Numbered from the stretch's first letter, positions 1 to 5,939 are shown. The stretch: DNA of 14,805 nt from Bryobacterales bacterium (GCA_003132865.1 PKYZ01000354.1:1-14805); one strand, 5' to 3'. Numbers and translations: made by a program. Notes: a model not told the origin generated them from the sequence alone.

Positions 1-92
1 CCGAGACCTACACGATCAACCTCGACAACCACATCAACAAGAACGTGCTGGCGACAGATCTGGGCGTCCAGGGCGCCAGCACCATTCAGTAG
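1..92 (+). CDS. 3' end of an unidentified protein (partial)
   Basis: An open frame runs from the window edge (first full codon at base 3) to a TAG at 90-92. The 29 visible residues begin ETYTINLDNHINKN and end GASTIQ. They are polar, rich in Asn and Thr, and lack charged clusters, which would suit the end of a secreted or outer-membrane beta-rich protein. That is only an impression. Nothing here identifies a family, and the gene's start lies outside the window. Confidence 0.5.
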   Translation, partial: ETYTINLDNHINKNVLATDLGVQGASTIQ

Positions 93-159
93 ATTTACTT
101 TCAAGCGCCCTGTCGATTTTGACCGTGCCCAATCGTTATGATGGCGGAGGAGAAACATT

Positions 160-519
160 ATGGCAAACGCCTTCGTACACCTGGAATTGAACACGACCGA
201 TGTGGATAAAGCGAAAGCCTTCTACGGAAAGCTTTTCGAATGGACGCTGGAGGATGTCCCGATGGGGGCCGGCGCCTACACAATGATCAAAGTCGGAAAA
301 GGAACGGGCGGAGGAATGCTGAAGCACCCCGTGCCCGGCGCACCTTCGGCATGGCTCGCTTATGTGGAAGTCGCCGACATCGCGGCGGCCACGCAGAAGG
401 CCCGTTCCCTGGGCGCGACGATCATGCAGGATGTCACCGAGGTCATGGGTATGGGTTGGCTGAGCATCCTCATCGACCCGACGGGCGCCGCGCTGGGCCT
501 GTGGCAGACCAAGGGATAG
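160..519 (+). CDS. VOC-superfamily (glyoxalase/bleomycin-resistance fold) protein
   Basis: A 119-residue single-domain protein, the usual size of one VOC unit. It opens with FVHLELNTTDVDKAKAFYGK (residues 5-24), the first beta strand and helix of the fold, where His7 is in the usual first metal-ligand position. It closes with LIDPTGAALGLWQ, the typical last strands. The middle segment (AWLAYVEVADIAAATQKA) is the second beta-alpha unit. A strong Shine-Dalgarno, GGAGGAG at 146-152, lies 7 bases before the ATG. Members of this small cytosolic class are often annotated as glyoxalases or isomerases, but the substrate cannot be read from sequence. The gene stands alone and ends 20 bases from the convergent antitoxin gene. 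Fold assignment is confident; function is open. Confidence 0.88.
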   Translation: MANAFVHLELNTTDVDKAKAFYGKLFEWTLEDVPMGAGAYTMIKVGKGTGGGMLKHPVPGAPSAWLAYVEVADIAAATQKARSLGATIMQDVTEVMGMGWLSILIDPTGAALGLWQTKG

Positions 520-539
520 GGTAAATACTCGGCGCGCAA

Positions 540-791
540 CTACTCCTGGATCTCGTCGCCCGGAACAGGCGGTTTCCCTTTGCCGGCGCGGTTGAGGATT
601 CGCATGGCTTGGGGAATGTCGGCGCGGCTTGAACGCAGGCGAAAGTACTCTTCCGTGCGCAAAGCCGACAGCTTTTCGGCGACCGCCACGTTGATGAACT
701 GATTGAGCGCGACCCCTTCGCTTTCTGAAACGCGCCGGGCCTCATCGAGCAGCGACGGCTGCAGCCGAAGCGCGACGTTACTTTTCCCCAT
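540..791 (-). CDS. Ribbon-helix-helix antitoxin (HicB/Arc-like)
   Basis: An 83-residue protein. Residues 3-40 (beginning KSNVALRLQPSLLDEARRV, with ALNQFINVAVAEKL following) fit a ribbon-helix-helix DNA-binding unit: a short basic strand and two helices. The rest, with RADIPQAMRILNRAG, is the usual acidic/Pro-rich tail of antitoxins that bind a PIN partner. The ATG at 791 is preferred because AAGGAGG (810-804) lies 12 bases upstream; a TTG at 803 would directly abut that site. The start lies 14 bases inside the end of the PIN gene, so the order is toxin first, antitoxin second. In an intact pair this protein would neutralise the PIN nuclease and repress the operon. Here the toxin frame is broken, so it may be an orphan antitoxin. 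Confidence 0.82.
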   Translation of the reverse strand: MGKSNVALRLQPSLLDEARRVSESEGVALNQFINVAVAEKLSALRTEEYFRLRSSRADIPQAMRILNRAGKGKPPVPGDEIQE

Positions 792-1215
792 ACGGACGTC
801 CAACCTCCTTCCACGCCTCTGGCGGCGTCACCACGAGGATCCCGAACGCATTCGCCGCCGATTTAAGATGATGCAAATTGAAAGTCACAATTCGATCCGC
901 AGCGGCCATTTCACGGCTATCTCCAAAACCATCTCGTCCGCCGGATCCTCCAGTCGCGGCCGCCAGAGGAATCGCAAGTGCACCGGCTCGGCGACCCCAG
1001 TCAAGGCGTCCAAGATAGCGTTCGCTTCCGCTATCGACAGACCGGTAGCCTCCAATTGATGCGGCCTGGTCAATACAGATTCGTAGTCGAGCGGCAAAGG
1101 CACGGAGACAATCGCCTGGATCTCGCCCCTCAGCGCGCTCAACAATACCTGCGGGAGTGCCACGGCCGCTCCTGCGGGCCGCGACCAACACGTTGGTATC
1201 GAGCACGCACCGCAA
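778..1215 (-). pseudogene. PIN-domain toxin (VapC-like RNase family) with two frameshifts
   Basis: The homologous protein is split over two frames. The TTG-started frame gives CVLDTNVLVAARRS (first PIN strand, Asp6). Near 1150-1176 the match moves to another frame, which carries QVLLSALRGEIQAIVSVPL, then DYESVL (Glu) and DPADEMVLEIAV (Asp). Near 903-912 it returns to the first frame with AADRIVTFNLHHLKSA and ends VVTPPEAWKEVG. All the acidic PIN positions survive but no single frame contains them. Two compensating indels explain this. In the second, the sequence fits an ancestral NGAADRIV with two extra bases. GAGG lies 5 bases before the TTG. Active members are Mg-dependent ribonucleases. 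Either this is a real inactivated toxin or the assembly has two indel errors. Confidence 0.75.
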
Positions 1216-1292
1216 AAGCGCCTCGGGAAAATGATATCACGTGCAATATCTCCTGTGCACATCGGCGTTGCCCTCGGCGGCATTCCGACCGG

Positions 1293-2150
1293 TCACCCTC
1301 GCGGATAGCAGCCCAGAACCTTCAGCACGTCGGCCAATTCTCGAAGGTGGCCGAGGGCGTTCTGGGCTGCGGGTGCATCCACGCGGCCCAGAAAGTCCAA
1401 ATAGAAGAGATACTCCCACGGTTTGCCGCGCAGCGGCCGGGATTCGATTTTGGTGAGATTCAGATCCCGGAGTGCGAAAGCACTGAGGCAACGGAACAAA
1501 GCGCCGGGGATGTTGCGCGTGGAGAACACCAGCGAGGTTTTCCATTGCGCATTTGGCGGTACCTTGGATGGATATTTGCGCGTATAGCCCAGTGTCCTGA
1601 GGAGGAAGAAGCGGGTAAAATTCCGGCGATCGTCCTCAATCGAGCGCCGCAGGATGCGCGCGCCGTAGATCTCGGCGGCGACCGCGGAAGCGATGGCGCC
1701 GGCCTCGCTAAGTCCTTCTTCCATAATCATTTTGGCGCTGCCGGCGGTGTCGTAGTAGGTCACCCGCTCGATGCGCGGGTGGCGTGCGAAGAAATCCAGG
1801 CACTGGTTCAGAGCAACCGGATGCGAGTACACGCGCCGGATGCGGGAGAACGGTACGCCCGGGGGCGCCATCAGGTTGTGGACGATGCGCACGTTGGTTT
1901 CGGCCACGATGGGAAACTCGTAACGCTGGAGGTGATCGTAGTTCTCGTGTACGGAACCGGCCAGGGTATTTTCAATCGGAATTACCACGCCCGCGGCGGC
2001 GCCCTCCTGCAGGCTGCGGAAAACATCTTCGAAGCGCGGGCAGGGGAGCACGTCGATTCCGGCGCCCAGCAGCTTGCGGGCGGCTTCCTCGCTGAATGCG
2101 CCGCGTTCGCCCTGGAATGCGATGAGCTGGGTGGGGGCGCGGCGGGTCAT
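1293..2150 (-). CDS. pheA: Prephenate dehydratase with C-terminal ACT domain
   Basis: A 285-residue monofunctional enzyme that converts prephenate to phenylpyruvate in phenylalanine synthesis, in the cytosol. Numbering from the ATG at 2150: FQGERGAFSEEA (12-23) is the N-terminal motif, PIENTLAGSVHE (58-69) lines the active site, and NFTRFFLL (177-184) holds the catalytic Thr-Arg-Phe. An ACT domain follows, with NIPGALFRCLSAF and the ESRP motif (236-239) that forms the phenylalanine allosteric site, so feedback inhibition is expected. There is no chorismate mutase part. The ATG at 2150 overlaps the ubiX TGA as ATGA, favouring this start over an ATG at 2168 and suggesting translational coupling. 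The PIN remnant lies 77 bases downstream on the same strand. Confidence 0.95.
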   Translation of the reverse strand: MTRRAPTQLIAFQGERGAFSEEAARKLLGAGIDVLPCPRFEDVFRSLQEGAAAGVVIPIENTLAGSVHENYDHLQRYEFPIVAETNVRIVHNLMAPPGVPFSRIRRVYSHPVALNQCLDFFARHPRIERVTYYDTAGSAKMIMEEGLSEAGAIASAVAAEIYGARILRRSIEDDRRNFTRFFLLRTLGYTRKYPSKVPPNAQWKTSLVFSTRNIPGALFRCLSAFALRDLNLTKIESRPLRGKPWEYLFYLDFLGRVDAPAAQNALGHLRELADVLKVLGCYPRG

Positions 2151-2713
2151 CGCGCGGGGCCATCCCACCGGCGCACTTGCGCATCCGGTACGCCCATCAG
2201 GTCCAGCACGCGGTCCACGCCGTGATCCACCAGATCGAGAACGGTTTGCGGGCGATTGTAGAATCCCGGAATGGGCGGCGCGATAATGGCCCCCATTTCG
2301 GTGAGCGCGACCATGGTCCGCAAGTGGCCCAGGTGGAAAGGCGTTTCGCGCACCATGAGCACCAGCTTGCGGCGTTCCTTGAGGGCCACGTCGGCGGCTC
2401 GCAGGAGCACATTGGAGGTGACGCCTGTGGCGATGGCGGACATGGTCTGGATGGAGCAGGGCGCCACCACCATGGCATCCACCGGAAACGAGCCGCTGGC
2501 CAGGCGGCAGGAGATATCCTCAATAGAATAAGAGTAATGGACCTTTTTCTTAAGGTCCGCAGCGTGGCTTCCGGTTTCCAGGAACAAAGTCTTTTCGCCC
2601 GCGCGGGTGAGCACCAGGTGGGTTTCCACGGCCGGATTCTGGCGCAGCCGCTCCAGCAGCCGCACGCCGTAGATGGCGCCGCTGGCGCCCGAGATTCCCA
2701 CCACAATTTTCAA
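2147..2713 (-). CDS. ubiX: UbiX-type flavin prenyltransferase
   Basis: A 188-residue flavoprotein that attaches a dimethylallyl group to FMN, giving the prenyl-FMN cofactor used by UbiD-type decarboxylases. Family signatures are in order: KIVVGISGASGAIYG at the N-terminus (FMN phosphate loop), APCSIQTMSAIATG in the middle, then RETPFHLGHLRTM and PPIPGFYNRPQT near the end. The start codon is TTG, with GAGAGG six bases upstream; starting here gives exactly the canonical N-terminus. No ubiD is visible in the window, so the client decarboxylase must lie elsewhere. It is the first gene of a minus-strand run with pheA. A palindrome at 2737-2754 lies 23 bases before the start and could act as operator. 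Confidence 0.95.
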   Translation of the reverse strand: MKIVVGISGASGAIYGVRLLERLRQNPAVETHLVLTRAGEKTLFLETGSHAADLKKKVHYSYSIEDISCRLASGSFPVDAMVVAPCSIQTMSAIATGVTSNVLLRAADVALKERRKLVLMVRETPFHLGHLRTMVALTEMGAIIAPPIPGFYNRPQTVLDLVDHGVDRVLDLMGVPDAQVRRWDGPAR

Positions 2714-2733
2714 AATTGGCCTCTCGCGCCGAG

Positions 2734-2754
2734 CTCTGTTCCGAATTCAGAACA
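2734..2754. promoter_or_regulatory. Palindromic operator-like motif, copy 1
   Basis: TGTTCCGAATTCAGAACA (2737-2754) is a palindrome with one mismatched pair; its arms are TGTTC and GAACA. With the three preceding bases (CTC) it matches a second site at 4255-4275 at 17 of 21 positions. It lies between divergent ubiX and the XRE regulator gene, 23 bases from the ubiX start, so it could control either. Binding by the adjacent regulator is inference. It superficially resembles GAAC/GTTC LexA-type sites, but spacing and ownership are unknown. Confidence 0.45.
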
Positions 2755-2772
2755 AAATCGGCTACATTTGCC

Positions 2773-2801
2773 TTGCCTGGGAGCCCGCGCCCGGATATAA
2801 T
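2773..2801 (+). promoter_or_regulatory. Sigma-70-like promoter for the XRE/S24 regulator gene
   Basis: TTGCCT at 2773-2778 and a consensus TATAAT at 2796-2801 are separated by exactly 17 bases. Transcription would begin near 2808 and leave a leader of about 107 bases before the ATG at 2915. That leader contains the short hairpin at 2816-2830. A second possible -10 (TATTAT, 2883-2888) has no good -35. Confidence 0.5.
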
Positions 2802-2815
2802 CGCAAGCGGTATAT

Positions 2816-2830
2816 CGGGGTATCGCCCCG
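2816..2830. other. Short GC hairpin in the regulator leader
   Basis: CGGGG (2816-2820) and CCCCG (2826-2830) form a perfect 5-bp stem around a TATCG loop. It would lie about 8 bases into the predicted leader transcript. It has no T-run after it, so it is not an evident terminator; it may be an operator or a leader structure. Confidence 0.3.
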
Positions 2831-2914
2831 GTACCCGGCGGTGTCGATCAGGCATCGGCCAAGCCACGGTACCCAGACCGAGTATTATAGTCGGGATCAT
2901 AACGGTCATAAAAG

Positions 2915-3697
2915 ATGGAGAACGCCGGACAGAGGCTCAAGCGGGCGCGCGAGCGGCTCAACCTGCGCTATCGCGATGTGGAACAAGCCAGCCTCCGGAT
3001 CGCCGAGCTGCGCCAGAACGACGAGTTTCTCATCGCGCTCAGCCGCCTATCCGATATTGAGAACAAAGGCACCGTTCCCACCATCTACCGCCTGTATTCG
3101 CTGTGCGCCATTTACCGGCTGGACATGGCGGAGGTTCTGGAGTGGTACGGAGTGGATCTGGCGGTGCTGCCCGCGGACGCCGCCGCCCTCCCGCTGGAGA
3201 GCACGCACCTGCTCGGTTTTGGGCCCGGCATACACGGCGAGGTTCAGGTGCCTCTGGCGATCGACCCGGGGGTAGATCTAAGCAAAACCACCTATTTGAG
3301 CCGCGCCATCCGCCGTTGGGGCAAACTCCCGCTCTCCTTGTTGAATGCGGTGGATCTGAAGCATCATCGCTATGCGTTCGTCGGCACGGAGGATTGGTCC
3401 ATGTACCCGATCCTGCAACCGGGCGCTCTGGTACTGATCGATGAGAGCCGTCGCAAGATCGTCAACGCCGGCTGGAACAACGAGTTCGAGCGCCCCATCT
3501 ACTTTCTGGAGCATCGCGGTGGCTGCGTGGTCGGCTGGTGCACATTGGACGGCAGCCAGTTGGTCTTACAGCCGCATCCGGCCTCGCAATGTTTTCCCGT
3601 GGTCTATGCGTATCCGTCCGAAATCGACGTGATCGGCCAGGTATCCGGCGTCGCTATGATCCTGGATCAGGGGAAGCGCCGCCGTACTCGCGTTTGA
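2915..3697 (+). CDS. XRE-family transcriptional regulator with S24-like C-terminal domain
   Basis: A 260-residue protein. Residues 4-85 form an XRE/Cro-type helix-turn-helix (GQRLKRARERLNLRYRDVEQ, then LSRLSDIENKGTVPTIYRLY). A linker leads to a domain at about 153-250 resembling the S24/LexA-like fold: FVGTEDWSMYPILQPGALVL has the Ser-Met-x-Pro signature with Ser162. I find no lysine between 182 and 253, where the catalytic Lys of self-cleaving repressors should lie, so autocleavage is doubtful and the domain may serve for dimerisation or ligand sensing. No Shine-Dalgarno is obvious before the ATG. The promoter at 2773-2801 probably serves it. The last 44 bases overlap the convergent gene 3654-4112. 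Its targets are unknown; the matching motifs at 2734 and 4255 are candidates. Confidence 0.82.
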   Translation: MENAGQRLKRARERLNLRYRDVEQASLRIAELRQNDEFLIALSRLSDIENKGTVPTIYRLYSLCAIYRLDMAEVLEWYGVDLAVLPADAAALPLESTHLLGFGPGIHGEVQVPLAIDPGVDLSKTTYLSRAIRRWGKLPLSLLNAVDLKHHRYAFVGTEDWSMYPILQPGALVLIDESRRKIVNAGWNNEFERPIYFLEHRGGCVVGWCTLDGSQLVLQPHPASQCFPVVYAYPSEIDVIGQVSGVAMILDQGKRRRTRV

Positions 3698-4112
3698 GCA
3701 GCGCGAGCAGGGTTTCCAGATCCGCTACGAAGAGCCGCCGCTCGACGTCCTGCGCCGTGGACGGCACCCAGCTTTGGTAAGCGGCAGAGGCCGCCCAATC
3801 GGCCAGCATGGCGGCCGGATTCGGGGTTTCGGCCAGATACTCCTGCAGGTCGGCCTTCTGCTGTTCCAGGGTCAGGCATAGCCAATCCTGGAATACCCGC
3901 GCGTGGCTCCGGCGCAGCGTCTCCCCGGCTTCCTCATCGCCGACCATTTGCGCCAGGCCCGGGTGTTCGTATACGCCGTTCGTCGGGTTGCGCAGGGAGG
4001 AGAGATACAGCACCCGGCCGAAGAGGGTCGGGATGCGGGCCAGTGTGTGACGCCAAAGATCGACGACCGGCTCCCTGGACCGCTCGTCTGGGCCGAATTT
4101 TCCAGTACTCAT
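3654..4112 (-). CDS. Hypothetical soluble protein, 152 aa
   Basis: I do not recognise a family. The protein is acidic, helical in appearance and lacks a signal peptide or membrane span. Notable stretches are VVDLWRHTLARIPTLFGRV near the start, DEEAGETLRRSHARVFQDWL in the middle, and a helical end (RRLFVADLETLLALLKREYG). GGTGAG lies six bases before the ATG, and an in-frame TAA about 19 codons upstream fixes this as the only good start. Its 3' end overlaps the regulator gene tail to tail by 44 bases. The ATG overlaps the TGA of a 23-codon ORF (4109-4180) as ATGA. A TATAAT-type -10 (4219-4214 on the minus strand) lies about 100 bases upstream, beside a cluster of inverted GGACT half-sites. Confidence 0.72.
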   Translation of the reverse strand: MSTGKFGPDERSREPVVDLWRHTLARIPTLFGRVLYLSSLRNPTNGVYEHPGLAQMVGDEEAGETLRRSHARVFQDWLCLTLEQQKADLQEYLAETPNPAAMLADWAASAAYQSWVPSTAQDVERRLFVADLETLLALLKREYGGASPDPGS

Positions 4113-4192
4113 AGAAGGCTCACCAAGCTCAGCCTTGCGGCGACCTGCAAAAGCCAGGTTGTAAGCTCCTTAGATTCCATATTGAAAACGGA

Positions 4193-4219
4193 AGGACTAG
4201 CAGTCCTGGACTGATTATA
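4193..4219 (-). promoter_or_regulatory. Minus-strand -10 box with adjoining inverted half-sites
   Basis: TATAAT is read on the minus strand at 4219-4214, with a preceding TG but no convincing -35. Directly downstream are three alternating GGACT/AGTCC half-sites: AGGACT (4193-4198), AGTCCT (4202-4207) and GGACTG (4208-4213). They create two overlapping perfect palindromes, CAGTCCTGGACTG and AGGACT-AGC-AGTCCT. Placed around the expected transcription start, they could be an operator or a leader hairpin for the gene at 3654-4112. Confidence 0.4.
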
Positions 4220-4254
4220 CATCATGGATCTTTTTTTGGTTATCGATGGCTAAC

Positions 4255-4275
4255 CTCTGTTCCGGTTTCGGAAAA
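4255..4275. promoter_or_regulatory. Palindromic operator-like motif, copy 2
   Basis: The segment starts CTCTGTTCCG like copy 1 at 2734 and continues into the inverted repeat TTCCG-GTTT-CGGAA (4260-4273). Seventeen of 21 positions match copy 1. It lies 40 bases upstream of the likely -35 of the secreted-peptide gene. It could bind the regulator encoded at 2915-3697, but this is inference. Confidence 0.4.
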
Positions 4276-4294
4276 GTTTTGCGCGGCACCCCCG

Positions 4295-4324
4295 TTGCGA
4301 ATGGCCACCGTATAACTTTATGCA
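4295..4324 (+). promoter_or_regulatory. Possible promoter of the secreted-peptide gene
   Basis: TTGCGA (4295-4300) and TATGCA (4319-4324) are 18 bases apart. An alternative -10, TATAAC at 4311-4316, has no matching -35. The -10 area sits inside an inverted repeat, TAACT (4313-4317) and AGTTA (4326-4330), and AGTTA recurs at 4335-4339. This arrangement suggests regulated transcription, but the promoter match is only moderate. Confidence 0.35.
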
Positions 4325-4357
4325 TAGTTACTCTAGTTAGCAAGGAGAAAATACCCT

Positions 4358-4471
4358 ATGTTTAAAAAAGTTTTGCTGGCGGTAGTGCTGGCACTTTCGT
4401 TCTTCTCGGCGATTGGCATCCAGGCGAGCGCACCACCGCCCGAGTGCCTTCCGTGCCCTTGGGTCAATTAA
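4358..4471 (+). CDS. Small secreted peptide with CxxC motif (37 aa)
   Basis: A short gene with a complete export signal: MFKK, a hydrophobic core (VLLAVVLALSFFSAIG) and a likely signal-peptidase site after IQA (residue 23) or ASA (25). Proline at 26 disfavours the second choice. The mature product would be about 14 residues, SAPPPECLPCPWVN, with Cys30 and Cys33 in a CLPC arrangement that could form a disulfide or bind metal. There is no lipobox. AAGGAG (4342-4347) lies 10 bases before the ATG, and TAA ends the frame. It is followed after 113 bases by the seven-helix membrane protein on the same strand; a small hairpin (GCGGA/TCCGC, 4496-4510) lies between. I do not recognise the peptide. Signalling peptide, envelope micropeptide or metal/thiol peptide are all possible. 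Confidence 0.6.
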   Translation: MFKKVLLAVVLALSFFSAIGIQASAPPPECLPCPWVN

Positions 4472-4584
4472 GGCCACAGTCCGTCGCCCGGTATCGCGGA
4501 GTGAATCCGCAAACGCAGATGCTGGCCCTATTTCATCCGGCGTGTTGATAGAATTGGGTCTCGAGGCGCTGCTCCGGAGTCCCA

Positions 4585-5340
4585 ATGGCCCGCATCCTTG
4601 ATTTGCTCATCGTGGCAGGCACTGCGATATTGGGTGTCCGCCTGTTTGCCGCGGACCTCCATCGCCGATACCGGGTCTTCTTCTTTTACCTGATCTTCGC
4701 TACGTTGCGCGCTGGGGTTCTCGCCAGTCTTGGACACAAGAGCGACGCCTACCAGTATGTCTGGGTGCTGACGGAGCCCCTTGAATGGCTCTTTTATGTC
4801 TTGGTGGTTCTAGAGATTTATGCCTTAGTCCTGCAGGACTATCGGGGCTTGGCTACGGTTGGCCGCTGGGCTCTGATCGCGGCGGTTGTGGTGGCATTGT
4901 TGGCCTCCGGCGTCAGCTTGATGGCGCCGTCCCAATCTCCGCAGAGCCATTTGATGCGTTATTACTACGTGGCTGAGCGGGCAATGTACTTTAGCCTGGC
5001 TGTCTTCCTGCTTTCGATTTTGGGTTTCCTGATGCAATACCCTATCACTCTGAGCCGCAACATCATCGTCCACAGTATGGTTTTCTCCGTTTATTTTCTT
5101 GGCAATACGGTTCTCTACCTATTGCTCAGCATGCGCGGATACGGGTCCATCCCCGTGGTCAGGTATGCGCTCTCCGCTATAACCTTAGCGGCGGTTGGCA
5201 CTTGGCTGGTGATGTTGAATCCGGCCGGAGAAGTCCGCAAGCTGAGGCTGCGCCCCCACTGGATGCCGGGCCGGGAAGAGGAACTCGTCATCCAGTTGAA
5301 CAATCTCAACGCCGCGCTCCTCCGCGCTACTCGAAAATAG
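4585..5340 (+). CDS. Seven-helix integral membrane protein, unknown function
   Basis: A 251-residue protein with seven clear hydrophobic segments, about 5-22, 30-47, 64-82, 92-111, 130-152, 162-180 and 190-208. A basic tail of about 40 residues follows and ends in an amphipathic helix (EEELVIQLNNLNAALLRATR). The topology resembles seven-helix sensory or carrier proteins, and the tail looks like the first turns of a signalling helix, but there is no attached enzyme domain. CGGAG (4575-4579) lies five bases before the ATG. It follows the secreted-peptide gene and precedes the anchored protein at 5406 by 65 bases, all on one strand, so co-expression is likely. A role as membrane receptor or partner of the peptide is speculation. 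I recognise no named family. Confidence 0.8.
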   Translation: MARILDLLIVAGTAILGVRLFAADLHRRYRVFFFYLIFATLRAGVLASLGHKSDAYQYVWVLTEPLEWLFYVLVVLEIYALVLQDYRGLATVGRWALIAAVVVALLASGVSLMAPSQSPQSHLMRYYYVAERAMYFSLAVFLLSILGFLMQYPITLSRNIIVHSMVFSVYFLGNTVLYLLLSMRGYGSIPVVRYALSAITLAAVGTWLVMLNPAGEVRKLRLRPHWMPGREEELVIQLNNLNAALLRATRK

Positions 5341-5405
5341 ATCAAAGTAACCATTGCTTTTCCGTGCCAGACAGGGTATTCTCATCGTGGGGAAGAAAGG
5401 AGATC

Positions 5406-5939
5406 ATGGATCTCATCCTTTGCCTAGCCGCGTTCGTTTGCCTGGCAGTCGGAGCGGTTTTGGCTTTTCTATTTCGGAGGCTGATAGCGGGACCCAAGTC
5501 GCTGCCGGTGTCCGTGGATTGGATTAACGACCTTTCCGTGGCGCGATACCGGCCGATGGAGAGGTTGCTGAGCGAAGAGGATTACCGCTTTTTGGCCAGC
5601 CAGCCCGGCTTCGACAAGAGGATGCTGCGACGCATCCGGTCGGAGCGCCGGAGGGTGTTCCGGGGTTATCTGGCTTGTTTAAGCCGCGATTTCAGCTTGG
5701 TCGGTGCCGCCTTGCGGCTGATGATGATGTATTCCGCGCAGGACCGTCCGGATCTGGCGGGAATCCTCTATAAGCAGCAGGCGTTGTTTGCTTTCGGGAT
5801 GCTGGCCGTACAATGGCGTCTGGTTCTGCACGCTTGCGGTTTGGGAACGGTGGATGTTCGTGGCTTGGTCCGCGCCATGGAGTCCATGCGCCTGGAGTTG
5901 CGGCAAATGATTCCCGCTGAAGGCGCGGCCGTCGCTTAA
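5406..5939 (+). CDS. Membrane-anchored hypothetical protein, 177 aa
   Basis: One N-terminal membrane helix (LILCLAAFVCLAVGAVLAFL, about 3-22) is followed by RRL and a cytoplasmic, helical, Arg-rich domain. The domain has an acidic/aromatic segment (MERLLSEEDYRFLASQPGF), a strongly basic stretch (RMLRRIRSERRRVFRGY) and a C-terminal helical bundle. The frame is open from 5202, but the ATG at 5406 is chosen because AAAGGAG (5396-5402) lies just upstream and the earlier part runs antiparallel through the preceding gene in another frame. The spacing (three bases) is short. It probably belongs to the same transcript as the seven-helix protein and could be its cytoplasmic effector, but no family is recognised. 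Confidence 0.75.
   Translation: MDLILCLAAFVCLAVGAVLAFLFRRLIAGPKSLPVSVDWINDLSVARYRPMERLLSEEDYRFLASQPGFDKRMLRRIRSERRRVFRGYLACLSRDFSLVGAALRLMMMYSAQDRPDLAGILYKQQALFAFGMLAVQWRLVLHACGLGTVDVRGLVRAMESMRLELRQMIPAEGAAVA

Noticed and set aside
118..142. Promoter TTGACC / TATGAT before the VOC gene
   Set aside because: The two boxes are only 12 bases apart, too close for a sigma-70 promoter; the -10 alone is not enough.
1233..1250. GATAT/ATATC inverted repeat between pheA and the PIN remnant
   Set aside because: Only 5-bp AT-rich arms with no T-tract; too weak to call a terminator or operator.
978..2225. Long plus-strand open frame of 415 codons
   Set aside because: It is antisense to pheA and the PIN remnant, has a Gly/Arg/His-rich GC-driven composition and no ribosome site. 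The minus-strand proteins are unmistakable.
2737..2754. LexA (SOS) box reading of the GTTC/GAAC palindrome
   Set aside because: The arms are separated by ten bases (GTTC-N8 within the 18-mer), unlike the known GAAC-N4-GTTC or CTGT-N8-ACAG boxes, and none of the neighbouring genes is a repair gene.
2177..2800. Plus-strand open frame of 207 codons over ubiX
   Set aside because: Antisense shadow of a clearly recognised ubiX; the composition is typical of a reversed high-GC gene.
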